A stretch of DNA of 64,000 bases from NCBI GenBank assembly GCA_947243795.1, contig OX365943.1:744001-808000 (forward strand), in the 5' to 3' direction. Origin of the DNA: Saccharomyces uvarum. Its lineage: Eukaryota; Ascomycota; Saccharomycetes; Saccharomycetales; Saccharomycetaceae. The notes under the pieces were generated by a model, which searched no databases, was not told where the DNA came from, and saw nothing but the letters and a program-made list of their open reading frames with translations. Position numbers and translations under genes: made by a program. This document shows, piece after piece, positions 29,375 to 38,257 of this stretch (the stretch's first letter is position 1; each line of letters begins with the position of its first letter).

Positions 29375-30216
29375 AAAAGTGTCGTCGCAAAGCTCGCAAT
29401 GTGGTAATAGTTACGGCGCTACCTCTACCTCAGATGTTTCAAAGTGGCTTTTTAAACAGCCTTTTCGCTGTAATTATACCTACCTTATTTGTTCAAAGCC
29501 GAAGACCATCTCACATGAAGGCTTTTTTGTTTCCCACAAAACACTATCCTAGAGTGTTCCGATTTACACTAATAATATCTAAACGACCTGGTTTAACGTT
29601 TTGACTTTTCCTTTTCAAACTTCCGGGAACGCTGAGGAATACTTTTTCTTAAAAGAAAGAAAAGCGGCGAATAAGTCAAAAATATAAATAATGTAACTAA
29701 TGTAAATAATCCTATGATGCGAAAAAAACTTCAGAATCTCACCAACACGAATTTGGATTTGATGCCCTCATTAACACCCTTCTTGCCCTGACCATGCGTA
29801 GCTCCCCATACATTGTGCTGAACATTTAAGACTGTGTTTGTTTTAGTATTTGTTTTTTCTCAATTACCAAGGGAGGAAAGTATAAATCAAGTATACCAGC
29901 AAAAACTATCACAGGCAGGCTATTTAACTGATGGCTTTTTTTGGGGGGTTTCTTTTCACTTTGTGTGTGGTAATGATGATTTGGATTTAAACTTTCAGTA
30001 TCAGAAACCTTCGCGGAGACTCTTGATGCGGTATTTTACATGACTTCTGCGCTGCGAAAAAAATATGAAACATATTTTAACATGTTTTCCCACTATTTTT
30101 CAACCATTGGGCATACACAATGGTAACATTTTTGTTTTATATTTTGACGTTCTTATATTACATAATATACATGAGAATTCAATCTAAGAATAACATATAG
30201 AAAATAATTCCGTTTA

Positions 30217-33200
30217 ATGTCCTTGAGAGAGATATCTAATTATGAGATTCCCTTTTACATCCCATTGTCTTATGGCAACAGGACCCATAAGATTTGTAAA
30301 CTCCCGAATGGCATCTTGGCCTTAATAATATCGGATCCAACAGATAGCTCAAGCTCATGCTCTTTGTCAGTTTGCACAGGCTCTCACAATGATCCAAAAG
30401 ATATTCCGGGCTTGGCACACCTTTGTGAACACATGATTCTTGCTGCAGGTTCTAAAAAATACCCTGATCCAGGTTTATTTCATACACTAATTTCCAAAAA
30501 TAATGGCTCGCAAAATGCTTTTACAACCGGAGAGCAAACAACTTTTTACTTCGAATTACCCAATACTCAAAGTAACGGTGAACTTGCCTTCGAATCTACT
30601 TTAGATGTGTTTGCCTCATTTTTCAAAGAACCGCTCTTCAACCCTTTGTTGATAGGAAAAGAAATATACGCTATACAGAGTGAGCATGAGGGAAACATGT
30701 CATCAACGACAAAAATATTTTATCATGCAGCGAGGATGCTGGCCAATGCAGACCACCCTTTTAGCCAGTTTTCCACTGGAAACATACACTCATTATCAAG
30801 TATTCCACATTTGGAGAAAATAAATCTGAAAAACTCTTTAAACACATACTTCAAAAATAATTTCTATGGGGAAAATATGACGTTGTGCATGAGGGGTTCA
30901 CAATCCGTAAATATTCTTACGAAATTAGCCATTTCCAAGTTTGGTGATATAAGCCTTAAAAATGACATAAAAGGTAGCAATTTTTCGATTAAGGCGGGGT
31001 CATTTCGAAGATCGCGATCTCTAAGAAGGTCTCAGGACGTCTCTAAAACTGGTTCGCATAATTTAGAAAGCTCTAAAATATCAGACACCGTATGGGAGGA
31101 GAAATACGGAAATGGTAGCTGTTTTGAAAATCCTTCGAAATATAATTCAATATTCATTAACTCAAGCAAAGCTCCAATAGTAAGATTTTTATTTCCAGTC
31201 TCTGACAAAAATACCAGATTCACGAAAGAAGACATTAAAATATACAGTCACTTGTGGCGCGAACTATTTGGTGATGAGTCTCCAGGATCTTTGAGCCATT
31301 ACCTAGTGTCAAGAGGCTGGGCTACCAGTTCTTTCGCCTTCATCTCAGAATTTGCAGTTGGTAATATAGGATTAGTATTGGAATTGGAGCTTACAAAAAC
31401 CGGCTGGAAAAGCGTGGAAAGCATTGCATCCACAATATTTTTTAAACTACTGCCTTCCTTTTGCACAAAAAACATTGACCATTTAATAGGTTTTTTAAAA
31501 GAACAAAATTTAATTGACATAGCTCGTTTTTTGTATCAGAATTCAGAGGATTTGCCTATGGAAGAATGTTCACACTTGAGTGGCATTCTTCAAGAAAATT
31601 TAGAGTGTCTGACCCCCTGCAATATTTTTAAAGGGTTCAAATCTCTCATAGAAATCAATGATCCTAATATTGAAAAATATGAAAACAGTAAGCTCAACGT
31701 TCAATGGTGGACAGGTCAGGCAATTAAGTTTCAAAACTTTTTAAAATCATTTATGAATTATGAGAATACGCGCCTTTTATTGTTAGGAGATATAAAATCT
31801 CACAAGCTGTTTGATAAAGTCGAAGATGAGAGCGAAATGCACACTGAGTTTTTCTATGAGTTTGAATATTATATGGGGAGAGTTCGCTTATCAGAGGATC
31901 ACAAACCTCATTCACAAAGCGCATATGAATTTAATTTCCCGACAAATAACCCGTTTCTACCAGATTTTGTTAATGATCCTTTAAAGCTGCAGCAGCTTTA
32001 CTTAGAATGTTCACTAAAATCAAAATTTGCTACGCTAAGGCCCCAAATTCAAAGTGAGCCCATCAAAATACTACCTCAGTTAGTCAGCAAAAATTTGAAT
32101 TATGAAATGTGGGTTTTGAAAGAAGATCCGAATTTTACTTCAGATAATGTATCGGTCGTATCATTTGAAGTAATAGGACTGGGTATCAAACCTAGCCCAG
32201 AAGCGACGATTCATTTGGAAGTTTTAGCACAGATATTATTTATTACCACCTCTTCAAACCTCTATCCAGCTCTAAGGACTGGTTATACTTACGAGATCGC
32301 TTCCTCTAGTAAGGGCAATGTCACACTCAGATTTACCATTTCTGGGTTTTCAGAGGGTGTTTTCAAGATAACAAAAGCATTCGTAGATACGCTAAAACTG
32401 ATTGCAACAGATCCCACGTTCCCTTCAAAAGATGCGTTGAGAAAAGCAAGAATTCTGGTTAGAAGTAAATATGAGAGTGCATCATCGGATAACTGTGTGA
32501 AACTGGCTAGCATTGGTTTGTTGATTGTCTTGGAGGAGTATATGTGGACCCTACAGGATAGGATTGATGCATTAGAGCTTACGGACATGGAGTCTCTCAA
32601 AAAATTTAGCTCTTTATTTTGGAAAAATCCCAAACAGTTGGCCTTGCTCATTCAAGGAAATCTTCAATATGCAGACGAAATCAACCACTACTTGAATAAT
32701 AATTTTACGCAGCACCTAAAAGTGTGTGATGAAGGAAACAAGCCGACCATACGCCTGTATCCTTCGCCCAATACTAAAGATATAGATCCAGGCACAAATG
32801 CCTTCATATCTTGCAACGGCCACCAAGATGACCCCAACAATAGTCTTGCATATTTTATCCAAACTGCACAAAGAGACAATATTGAAAACCTGACATTAAC
32901 ATTTCTCACGGAATACATATTTTCACAAACACTGGTACCTGATTTAAGGAATAAGAAGCAAATTGGGTACATCGTCTTAAGTGGACTCAGAATTTTGACG
33001 GATACTATTGGAATTCATATAACTGTGATGTCTGGAAACTCGGCGTTTAGCCTTGAAACTAAGATCAATGAGTACTTATCTTATTTGGAGTCCCAAGTCC
33101 TTAATAATTTTACCGAATCTACTTTTCGAACGGTACTTCTGGAACCCTTTCTAGCTTTATTAAAGAAGAACAATTTCAACAAACTTAAAACACTGTCCGG

Positions 33201-33843
33201 TCCTTCAAACCTTTTAAATGAAATAGTGGCTAATGTTCAAAACGGCGACGATTATATTCTCAACAATAGGCAAATGAAACATCATCGGAAAATAAGAAAT
33301 AGCATTAGCGAGAAACGACTCCATTTCCAAGAAGAAAATGAAATGGTTGACATCCTATTTTTGCAAAAATTAACTTTAAAAAAATATTTGGAATTTTTTA
33401 GATCAAGAATATCTATATATTCCAGGCAAAGGAGTAAGCTGTCAATAATGATTACAAGCCCAATGGCAGAGGAAGAGATTGCAAGTAGAAAAATGTTTCT
33501 GCAATTAGAAGCCTTTCTGAAAATGAAAGGATTTGCAATAAAAAGTAAAGATTTGGAAAAAATTGTTGAAGATTCAAAAGGTAGTCCTGTTCTTCTTCTT
33601 AAGAACCTTTTCACCTTTTTTCGTAAAAGAAGTGAAGCTTTCAAGCTTGGCACTGTCGTATTGAAGGAGATATCCAAAATTATCGCCATTAATTTCAAGC
33701 AGACGTACAGCTCTGTGTTAGGTTTCTCTTCTCAAGACAGCGAACAGCAGGGCATAGACAAGTACTGGAAATCTGATGTAGAGCCGATTGTTCCTCTTCG
33801 AGAGCTTCCTGGCCCAGACATTTTCCGGACATACGCATTTTAA
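30217..33843 (+). CDS. AXL1: Insulinase-type metalloprotease Axl1
   Basis: A 1208-residue M16-family zinc protease, the same length as S. cerevisiae Axl1. Known role: N-terminal cleavage of pro-a-factor, and, separately, the axial budding pattern of haploid cells together with Bud3, Bud4 and Bud10. Seen: inverted zinc motif HLCEH (H68, E71, H72), the downstream glutamate segment KEIYAIQSEHEGN (148-160) that supplies the third ligand, and the AFTTGEQTTFYFEL strand of the fold. The four-domain M16 layout spans the full length. The region 255-305 (SRSLRRSQDVSKT...) is a diverged Ser/Arg/Lys-rich insert. No signal peptide is seen; the enzyme is cytosolic. Protease residues are all present. Confidence 0.96.
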   Translation: MSLREISNYEIPFYIPLSYGNRTHKICKLPNGILALIISDPTDSSSSCSLSVCTGSHNDPKDIPGLAHLCEHMILAAGSKKYPDPGLFHTLISKNNGSQNAFTTGEQTTFYFELPNTQSNGELAFESTLDVFASFFKEPLFNPLLIGKEIYAIQSEHEGNMSSTTKIFYHAARMLANADHPFSQFSTGNIHSLSSIPHLEKINLKNSLNTYFKNNFYGENMTLCMRGSQSVNILTKLAISKFGDISLKNDIKGSNFSIKAGSFRRSRSLRRSQDVSKTGSHNLESSKISDTVWEEKYGNGSCFENPSKYNSIFINSSKAPIVRFLFPVSDKNTRFTKEDIKIYSHLWRELFGDESPGSLSHYLVSRGWATSSFAFISEFAVGNIGLVLELELTKTGWKSVESIASTIFFKLLPSFCTKNIDHLIGFLKEQNLIDIARFLYQNSEDLPMEECSHLSGILQENLECLTPCNIFKGFKSLIEINDPNIEKYENSKLNVQWWTGQAIKFQNFLKSFMNYENTRLLLLGDIKSHKLFDKVEDESEMHTEFFYEFEYYMGRVRLSEDHKPHSQSAYEFNFPTNNPFLPDFVNDPLKLQQLYLECSLKSKFATLRPQIQSEPIKILPQLVSKNLNYEMWVLKEDPNFTSDNVSVVSFEVIGLGIKPSPEATIHLEVLAQILFITTSSNLYPALRTGYTYEIASSSKGNVTLRFTISGFSEGVFKITKAFVDTLKLIATDPTFPSKDALRKARILVRSKYESASSDNCVKLASIGLLIVLEEYMWTLQDRIDALELTDMESLKKFSSLFWKNPKQLALLIQGNLQYADEINHYLNNNFTQHLKVCDEGNKPTIRLYPSPNTKDIDPGTNAFISCNGHQDDPNNSLAYFIQTAQRDNIENLTLTFLTEYIFSQTLVPDLRNKKQIGYIVLSGLRILTDTIGIHITVMSGNSAFSLETKINEYLSYLESQVLNNFTESTFRTVLLEPFLALLKKNNFNKLKTLSGPSNLLNEIVANVQNGDDYILNNRQMKHHRKIRNSISEKRLHFQEENEMVDILFLQKLTLKKYLEFFRSRISIYSRQRSKLSIMITSPMAEEEIASRKMFLQLEAFLKMKGFAIKSKDLEKIVEDSKGSPVLLLKNLFTFFRKRSEAFKLGTVVLKEISKIIAINFKQTYSSVLGFSSQDSEQQGIDKYWKSDVEPIVPLRELPGPDIFRTYAF

Positions 33844-34404
33844 ATCCTTTTATGGTCGTTCGAGCCCTTCCATGGGCACATTATTTGCGATGAGTCCTGA
33901 GACACCCTCTTACCATGGTATATTTCCTTACATAAACCCCTTTTTAAATAGCATGATATAAGCAACAAAACCCAAACTGCACCCCGAAGGCCATCACTTC
34001 ATATCGCAAATGTGCTTATATTCTTATGTCGTCGCGCCGCCCATACAAAAATTTGCTCAGGATGACGGTAATTGAGCAAAAATGGCGCGACCCTGAAAAG
34101 AGCACTTTTCCAGATTCGGACTACAAAATGCAACATGAAGAAAATATGACAATGCCATCTCTAGTGAGCCCTGAGTAGATTGCAATATATATGGAACTAC
34201 CGCTTCGATATTTAAACCGAACTGAATAGTGTGCTCTGAAAACAAGCCTACCGCTACATATCCTATTGCAACTAACAGGACTCGGGAACAAATAGCTTCG
34301 TCAAGTAAAGAAATATTTCAGCTGCGTTTTAAATTACATTTGTTGAACGGCTCAACCGGTAGGAATTAAAGAAAAAAAAAGTGAATTATATTCAAGGTCT
34401 AACA
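33844..34404 (+). promoter_or_regulatory. CTR1 promoter with paired Mac1 copper-response elements
   Basis: A 561-bp spacer between AXL1 and CTR1. TTTGCTCA at 34052-34059 and its reverse TGAGCAAA at 34073-34080 form an inverted pair 13 bp apart, about 325-350 bp before the CTR1 ATG. Mac1 activates CTR1 through two such sites in S. cerevisiae when copper is low. The rest holds the AXL1 3' end; an A-run (34372-34380) lies just before the start. Confidence 0.85.
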
Positions 34405-34850
34405 ATGAATAGCATGTCTATGAGCAGTAGTATGAATATGGACTCGATGTCTAGTGCATCGAGTACGGTAGCATCGAGCATGGCCTCGATGAGCATGGAC
34501 GCTATGTCCAGTGCAACAAAAGCTATATCTTCGAGTATGTCGTCAATGAGCATGGACGCGATGTCTAGTGCATCGAGTACGATAGCCTCGAGCATAGCCT
34601 CGATGAGCATGGATGCGATGTCCAGTGCAAGCAAGACATTGGCTTCAAGTATGTCGTCCATGGCAAGCATGTCGATGGGAAGCAGCTCGATGGGAAGCAG
34701 CTCGATGGGAAGCATGTCGATGGGGAGCTCCTCAGCAACCATGAGTTCAGCCGGTGCACAATCCACTTCGGACTCTAGTATGTCGGGTATGTCGGGTATG
34801 TCATCATCAAACAGTAGTTCTTCAAGTACGTCTATGGATATGGATATGGG
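34405..34850 (+). repeat. Coding minisatellite in CTR1 (Met/Ser repeats)
   Basis: Within the first 150 codons, a unit of about 20 codons recurs (ATGGACGCGATGTCTAGTGC-like starts near 34496, 34556 and 34610), followed by short runs of AGCAGCTCGATGGGA units around 34680-34720. The repeats keep the frame and encode copper-binding Met motifs. Such tracts change length between strains and species, which accounts for the longer protein here. Confidence 0.8.
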
Positions 34851-35691
34851 GATGAACTATTATCTGACTCCCACATATAAAAACTACCCTGTTTTATTCC
34901 ACCATCTACATGCAAACACTAGCGGCAAGGCCTTTGGTATTTTCTTATTGATTGTCGTGGCTGCTTTCGTTTACAAGCTATTACTTTTTGTCAGTTGGTG
35001 TCTCGAAGTACACTGGTTCAAGAAATGGGACAAACAGAATAAATACTGTACGGTACCTTCAGCAAGTGCTAAAGATGAAGTCAGAAACTATGGAACGGAG
35101 AGCAATTTTGAAATTCAAGGTTTGCCCAAATTACCAAATTTGCTAGGTGACATATTTGTTCCTTCTTTAATGGATCTCTTCCACGACATTATTAGAACAT
35201 TTTTAGTGTTTACCTCCACAATGATCATCTACATGTTGATGCTTGCTACAATGTCTTTTATTTTGACATACGTTTTCGCAGTCATCACCGGTTTAGCCCT
35301 ATCAGAAGTATTCTTTAATAGGTGCAAACTAGCCCTATTGAAAAGATGGGATATTCAAAGAGAAATTCAAAAAACCATGAACTGCCCTGGTTTTGGGGAC
35401 TGCCAATGTGGTAAGCATGCCGAAATCACACCTGATCCAATCACCGTTGCCGATACTACGTCAGCTAGTGACCAAAGTACTCGCATGGAAAAAAACAACC
35501 TGTCTGAGGTTGCTATACAAAATAACCAAACGAACACACCTGCACAAGAAGACGGATGTAACTGCGCCAAAGTCTCCAGAAAAAATCAAGAAAACATCGA
35601 AAGTAACATCCTTGAAAGTTCCAAGCTACAAGAACAGTCTGGAAACATGGATCAGAACTTACTTCCAGCCGAAAAGTTCAGTCATAATTAA
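34405..35691 (+). CDS. CTR1: High-affinity copper transporter Ctr1
   Basis: A 428-residue plasma-membrane copper(I) importer (S. cerevisiae about 406). Seen: an extracellular N-terminus of about 150 residues made of imperfect Met/Ser repeats (units like MSMDAMSSAS), which gather copper. TM1 lies at about 174-201 (KAFGIFLLIVVAAFVYKLLL), TM2 at about 266-287 with the copper-filter MxxxM (MLMLATM), TM3 at about 288-308 (VFAVITGLALSEVFF), and a cytosolic tail has Cys clusters (CPGFGDCQCG and GCNC) that bind copper. The true start is the ATG at 34405; the open frame begins a little earlier without an ATG. The extra length sits mainly in the repeat region. Mac1 sites lie upstream. Confidence 0.95.
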   Translation: MNSMSMSSSMNMDSMSSASSTVASSMASMSMDAMSSATKAISSSMSSMSMDAMSSASSTIASSIASMSMDAMSSASKTLASSMSSMASMSMGSSSMGSSSMGSMSMGSSSATMSSAGAQSTSDSSMSGMSGMSSSNSSSSSTSMDMDMGMNYYLTPTYKNYPVLFHHLHANTSGKAFGIFLLIVVAAFVYKLLLFVSWCLEVHWFKKWDKQNKYCTVPSASAKDEVRNYGTESNFEIQGLPKLPNLLGDIFVPSLMDLFHDIIRTFLVFTSTMIIYMLMLATMSFILTYVFAVITGLALSEVFFNRCKLALLKRWDIQREIQKTMNCPGFGDCQCGKHAEITPDPITVADTTSASDQSTRMEKNNLSEVAIQNNQTNTPAQEDGCNCAKVSRKNQENIESNILESSKLQEQSGNMDQNLLPAEKFSHN

Positions 35692-36133
35692 TAACTACAC
35701 ATATGCACTTATAACACAAAAAGGAAAAGAAAAAAAAAAAGAAGATGCAGTGACTTTCCTATAATTAGCCAGACTTGTATATAGTTTAACGTCTAAGTAA
35801 ATCTAATCTAAAAACTTAATAATATCATTCAACTCGTACAGCGTGAATGAGTTATAAAAAGCCACTTGCCTTGCCTTCACACAGATTCCGGCGTTTCCCA
35901 CGTTTCTTTTTATCATTGGATTGAGTTACTCCCGCGCGAACATTTTTCAATTTCACTTGAGAGAAAACACCATTTAAATCGTTTCCATCCCATCTATTTT
36001 TTGACATAGTGGCGATTCTTGAACTATAACAAGACAAGGTATAGGTGAAATTTGTCAAGGCAGAAAAAATTTGCTGGCATTTATTATTTGAATTTGGTTC
36101 GCAAAAAGGAATTCATAAGGAAAACAGACAGCA
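35692..36133. other. CTR1-YLH47 intergenic region
   Basis: A 442-bp spacer with an A-rich CTR1 3' end (35718-35750) and the YLH47 promoter. I see no firm regulatory motif or RNA gene. Confidence 0.4.
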
Positions 36134-37492
36134 ATGCTTAGATATAGCTCTTTGCCAATCAAGCGAGTAATCCCTCATCCGAACCCAAGAACCGCTCTAA
36201 GTGCGTCTCGTCTCACGTTGTCAAGATCCAGTATAATACCGCTGTTCAATCCAACTTTTAACCGTTGGAACTCTTCGACGTCTAAAGACCCAAAAGATGA
36301 GTCGAAGACGGTGAATGAAAAGCAGGAAAATGTGACGAAGGTCTCTCCAGTAAAGGAGAAGCTTCCAATGAAGGCCAAGATCCAAAATGCTCTTCGTCAT
36401 TATTGGGATGGTTCCAAACTTTTAGGGTTGGAAGTAAAAATCTCTTCTAAATTGTTGATGAAAAGTGCCGCAGGTTACCCACTAACGAGAAGAGAAAACC
36501 TACAATTGAAAAGAACCACCCAAGATATCATCAGGTTGGTTCCGTTTGCTGCGTTCCTTATTATCCCATTTGCCGAGCTTCTTCTACCGTTTGCATTAAA
36601 GCTATTCCCCAATTTACTTCCATCTACTTACGAATCGAGCAAAAAACGTGAGAACAAACTGGAAAATTTAAGGAACACGAGAAAGCTAATGTCCCAAATT
36701 ATTAAAAACAACAAGTCCCATTTCAAGCCCAACAATATCTCTGAGGAACAAAAGGCTTTATTTAACAGATTTTACACCCATGTTCGTGCTACTGGGGTGC
36801 CCGAATCTCGTCAACAGTTAATTGAGGTGGCCAGACTATTCACTGATGATACCGTGCTAGACAACGTCACAAGACCTTATTTAATCGCATTGGCCAAATA
36901 CATGAACTTGCAACCGTTTGGCACAGACGTGATGTTACGTTACCGTATCAGATACAAGATGCTTGAGTTGAAAAAAGACGATTTGTCCATTTACTATGAG
37001 GATGCGGAACAACTTTCCCTACCCGAATTGAAAACTGCATGCGCTTCTAGGGGTATTAGAAGTGTGGATGTTGATGCTAGCGTTTTAAACTCGAATTTGA
37101 AATTATGGCTGAATATGAGGCTCAAGGACAAGATCCCAGCAACGTTACTGATCATGGCCACTGCTTACAACTACGGTAACCTACAATCAAAGGAGTCCTT
37201 GTACGATGCATTATGCGATGTCCTCATTGGTATTCCAGATGAGCTGTACCACGAAGTTAAAGTGAACGTTGTCAAGGAAGACGAAGCATCCGCCAAGCAA
37301 AAATTGAGACAATTGAGAGAACAAGAAGAAATCATGAAGGAGGAAGAACAACAAGAAGAAAATGCTATTGTGAGCGTGAAGGACGAGCTGAGCTTGGACG
37401 ACCAAGACAAGAACCTAGACGCGGCCGCGCCAGAAGCCCAACTAAATGACACCAAATCTGCTGAAGAGACTGACGCCACCTCAAAGAAGTAG
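36134..37492 (+). CDS. YLH47: Mitochondrial inner-membrane LETM1-family protein Ylh47
   Basis: A 452-residue protein (S. cerevisiae about 454; also called Mrs7), relative of Mdm38 and human LETM1. Family knowledge: inner-membrane protein linked to K+/H+ exchange, and Mdm38-type proteins bind mitochondrial ribosomes. Seen: an N-terminal presequence rich in Arg and Ser with no acidic residues up to about 45, a hydrophobic segment at about 134-160 (LVPFAAFLIIPFAELLLPFAL), and then the LETM1 ribosome-binding-like domain to about 385 (for example RPYLIALAKYMNLQPFGTDVMLRYRIRYKM). The tail is a charged coiled segment (QLREQEEIMKEEEQQEEN). All features match the family. Confidence 0.94.
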   Translation: MLRYSSLPIKRVIPHPNPRTALSASRLTLSRSSIIPLFNPTFNRWNSSTSKDPKDESKTVNEKQENVTKVSPVKEKLPMKAKIQNALRHYWDGSKLLGLEVKISSKLLMKSAAGYPLTRRENLQLKRTTQDIIRLVPFAAFLIIPFAELLLPFALKLFPNLLPSTYESSKKRENKLENLRNTRKLMSQIIKNNKSHFKPNNISEEQKALFNRFYTHVRATGVPESRQQLIEVARLFTDDTVLDNVTRPYLIALAKYMNLQPFGTDVMLRYRIRYKMLELKKDDLSIYYEDAEQLSLPELKTACASRGIRSVDVDASVLNSNLKLWLNMRLKDKIPATLLIMATAYNYGNLQSKESLYDALCDVLIGIPDELYHEVKVNVVKEDEASAKQKLRQLREQEEIMKEEEQQEENAIVSVKDELSLDDQDKNLDAAAPEAQLNDTKSAEETDATSKK

Positions 37493-38257
37493 GTGCGACC
37501 CCATCCAGCACTTTTAAGCGCACAATACACTCAATCCGCTGCTCTCGTCAACATTCTTCCTATCCATACACGCATACACTTCACTCTCAAGCAATGAAAG
37601 AGAAGGTGGTGAACCGCTACTATAGATTTTGTACATAAGATAAATAAAACACACTACTATAAAAAACACCACACTAGGCCATATTACGCACGTACCTACC
37701 AATACGGGCAACCACATTAAGGATTTCCGCGTTAGCTCGTGCCCAAAACTCCCTACCATGCTACGTAAGCATTACATCGCTTTCAAGCAGGTCTTCACCA
37801 CCTACGCAGCTCATTCACTACCATCCGTGATAGGATGAAAAGAAAATTGCGCATTTTCCAGCCGTTTCTCATCTGCCATGCCTTCGGCAAAAAAAGTCGG
37901 ATCACGCCCGGGTGGGACGGACCTGACGGCCGCTCCGTCCGTCTCGGCCGCGCAAGGAAGGGATTTGCGATTTGTTCGGTAAGGAAGTAATCAAGGGCGT
38001 CACAGTACTAAGCTAGTTATCCTTTCTTTATCCCCATTACAACGAGGGTTTACTGTCGATGGAACCGTAAATAACAACTTATTATATAAGGGGTGACATT
38101 TCATCATCAATTGGCTTAGTTTTTATTTCCCTCCCAATATACCTCTCTCTTGGCTGTGTTTCTTATTTCTATATATATTTTGTAACTAGAGCATAGAAGA
38201 AACTAGCGTTATTTTAACAATTGTTACAACTATAAAAAAAAAATTAGCCAAAATACA
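37493..38257. promoter_or_regulatory. YLH47-YPR127W intergenic region with a GC-rich palindromic cluster
   Basis: A 765-bp spacer. The block 37880-37960 is unusually GC-rich for this genome and full of CGG/CCG: GACGGAC at 37916-37922 is inverted as GTCCGTC at 37937-37943, with CGGCCG copies at 37927-37932 and 37945-37950. Such triplets are typical half-sites of Zn2Cys6 factors. A TATA box (TATATAAG) at 38083-38090 followed by AGGGG (stress-element core) lies about 170 bp before the YPR127W ATG. No gene seen in the spacer. Confidence 0.55.

Larger units (their letters stand above)
28415..30216. promoter_or_regulatory. LTR-rich AXL1 upstream region with a1/alpha2 operator
   Basis: A 1.8-kb stretch with three LTR sequences (28491-28828, 28828-28965, 29045-29374) and no convincing gene. 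S. cerevisiae has THI22 between CLB5 and AXL1; I see no frame or fragment like it here. At 30024-30043 the minus strand reads TCATGT-N8-GCATCA, the exact 20-bp layout of a haploid-specific-gene operator bound by Mata1-Matalpha2, with one difference from the ACATCA half. It lies 174 bp before the AXL1 ATG. AXL1 is known to be off in a/alpha diploids, which supports the call. Confidence 0.7.

Noticed and set aside
29311-29604. 97-codon frame in the AXL1 upstream region, considered as a THI22 remnant
   Set aside because: Its sequence shows no resemblance to the kinase or TenA-like parts of the THI20/THI22 family and it starts inside an LTR.
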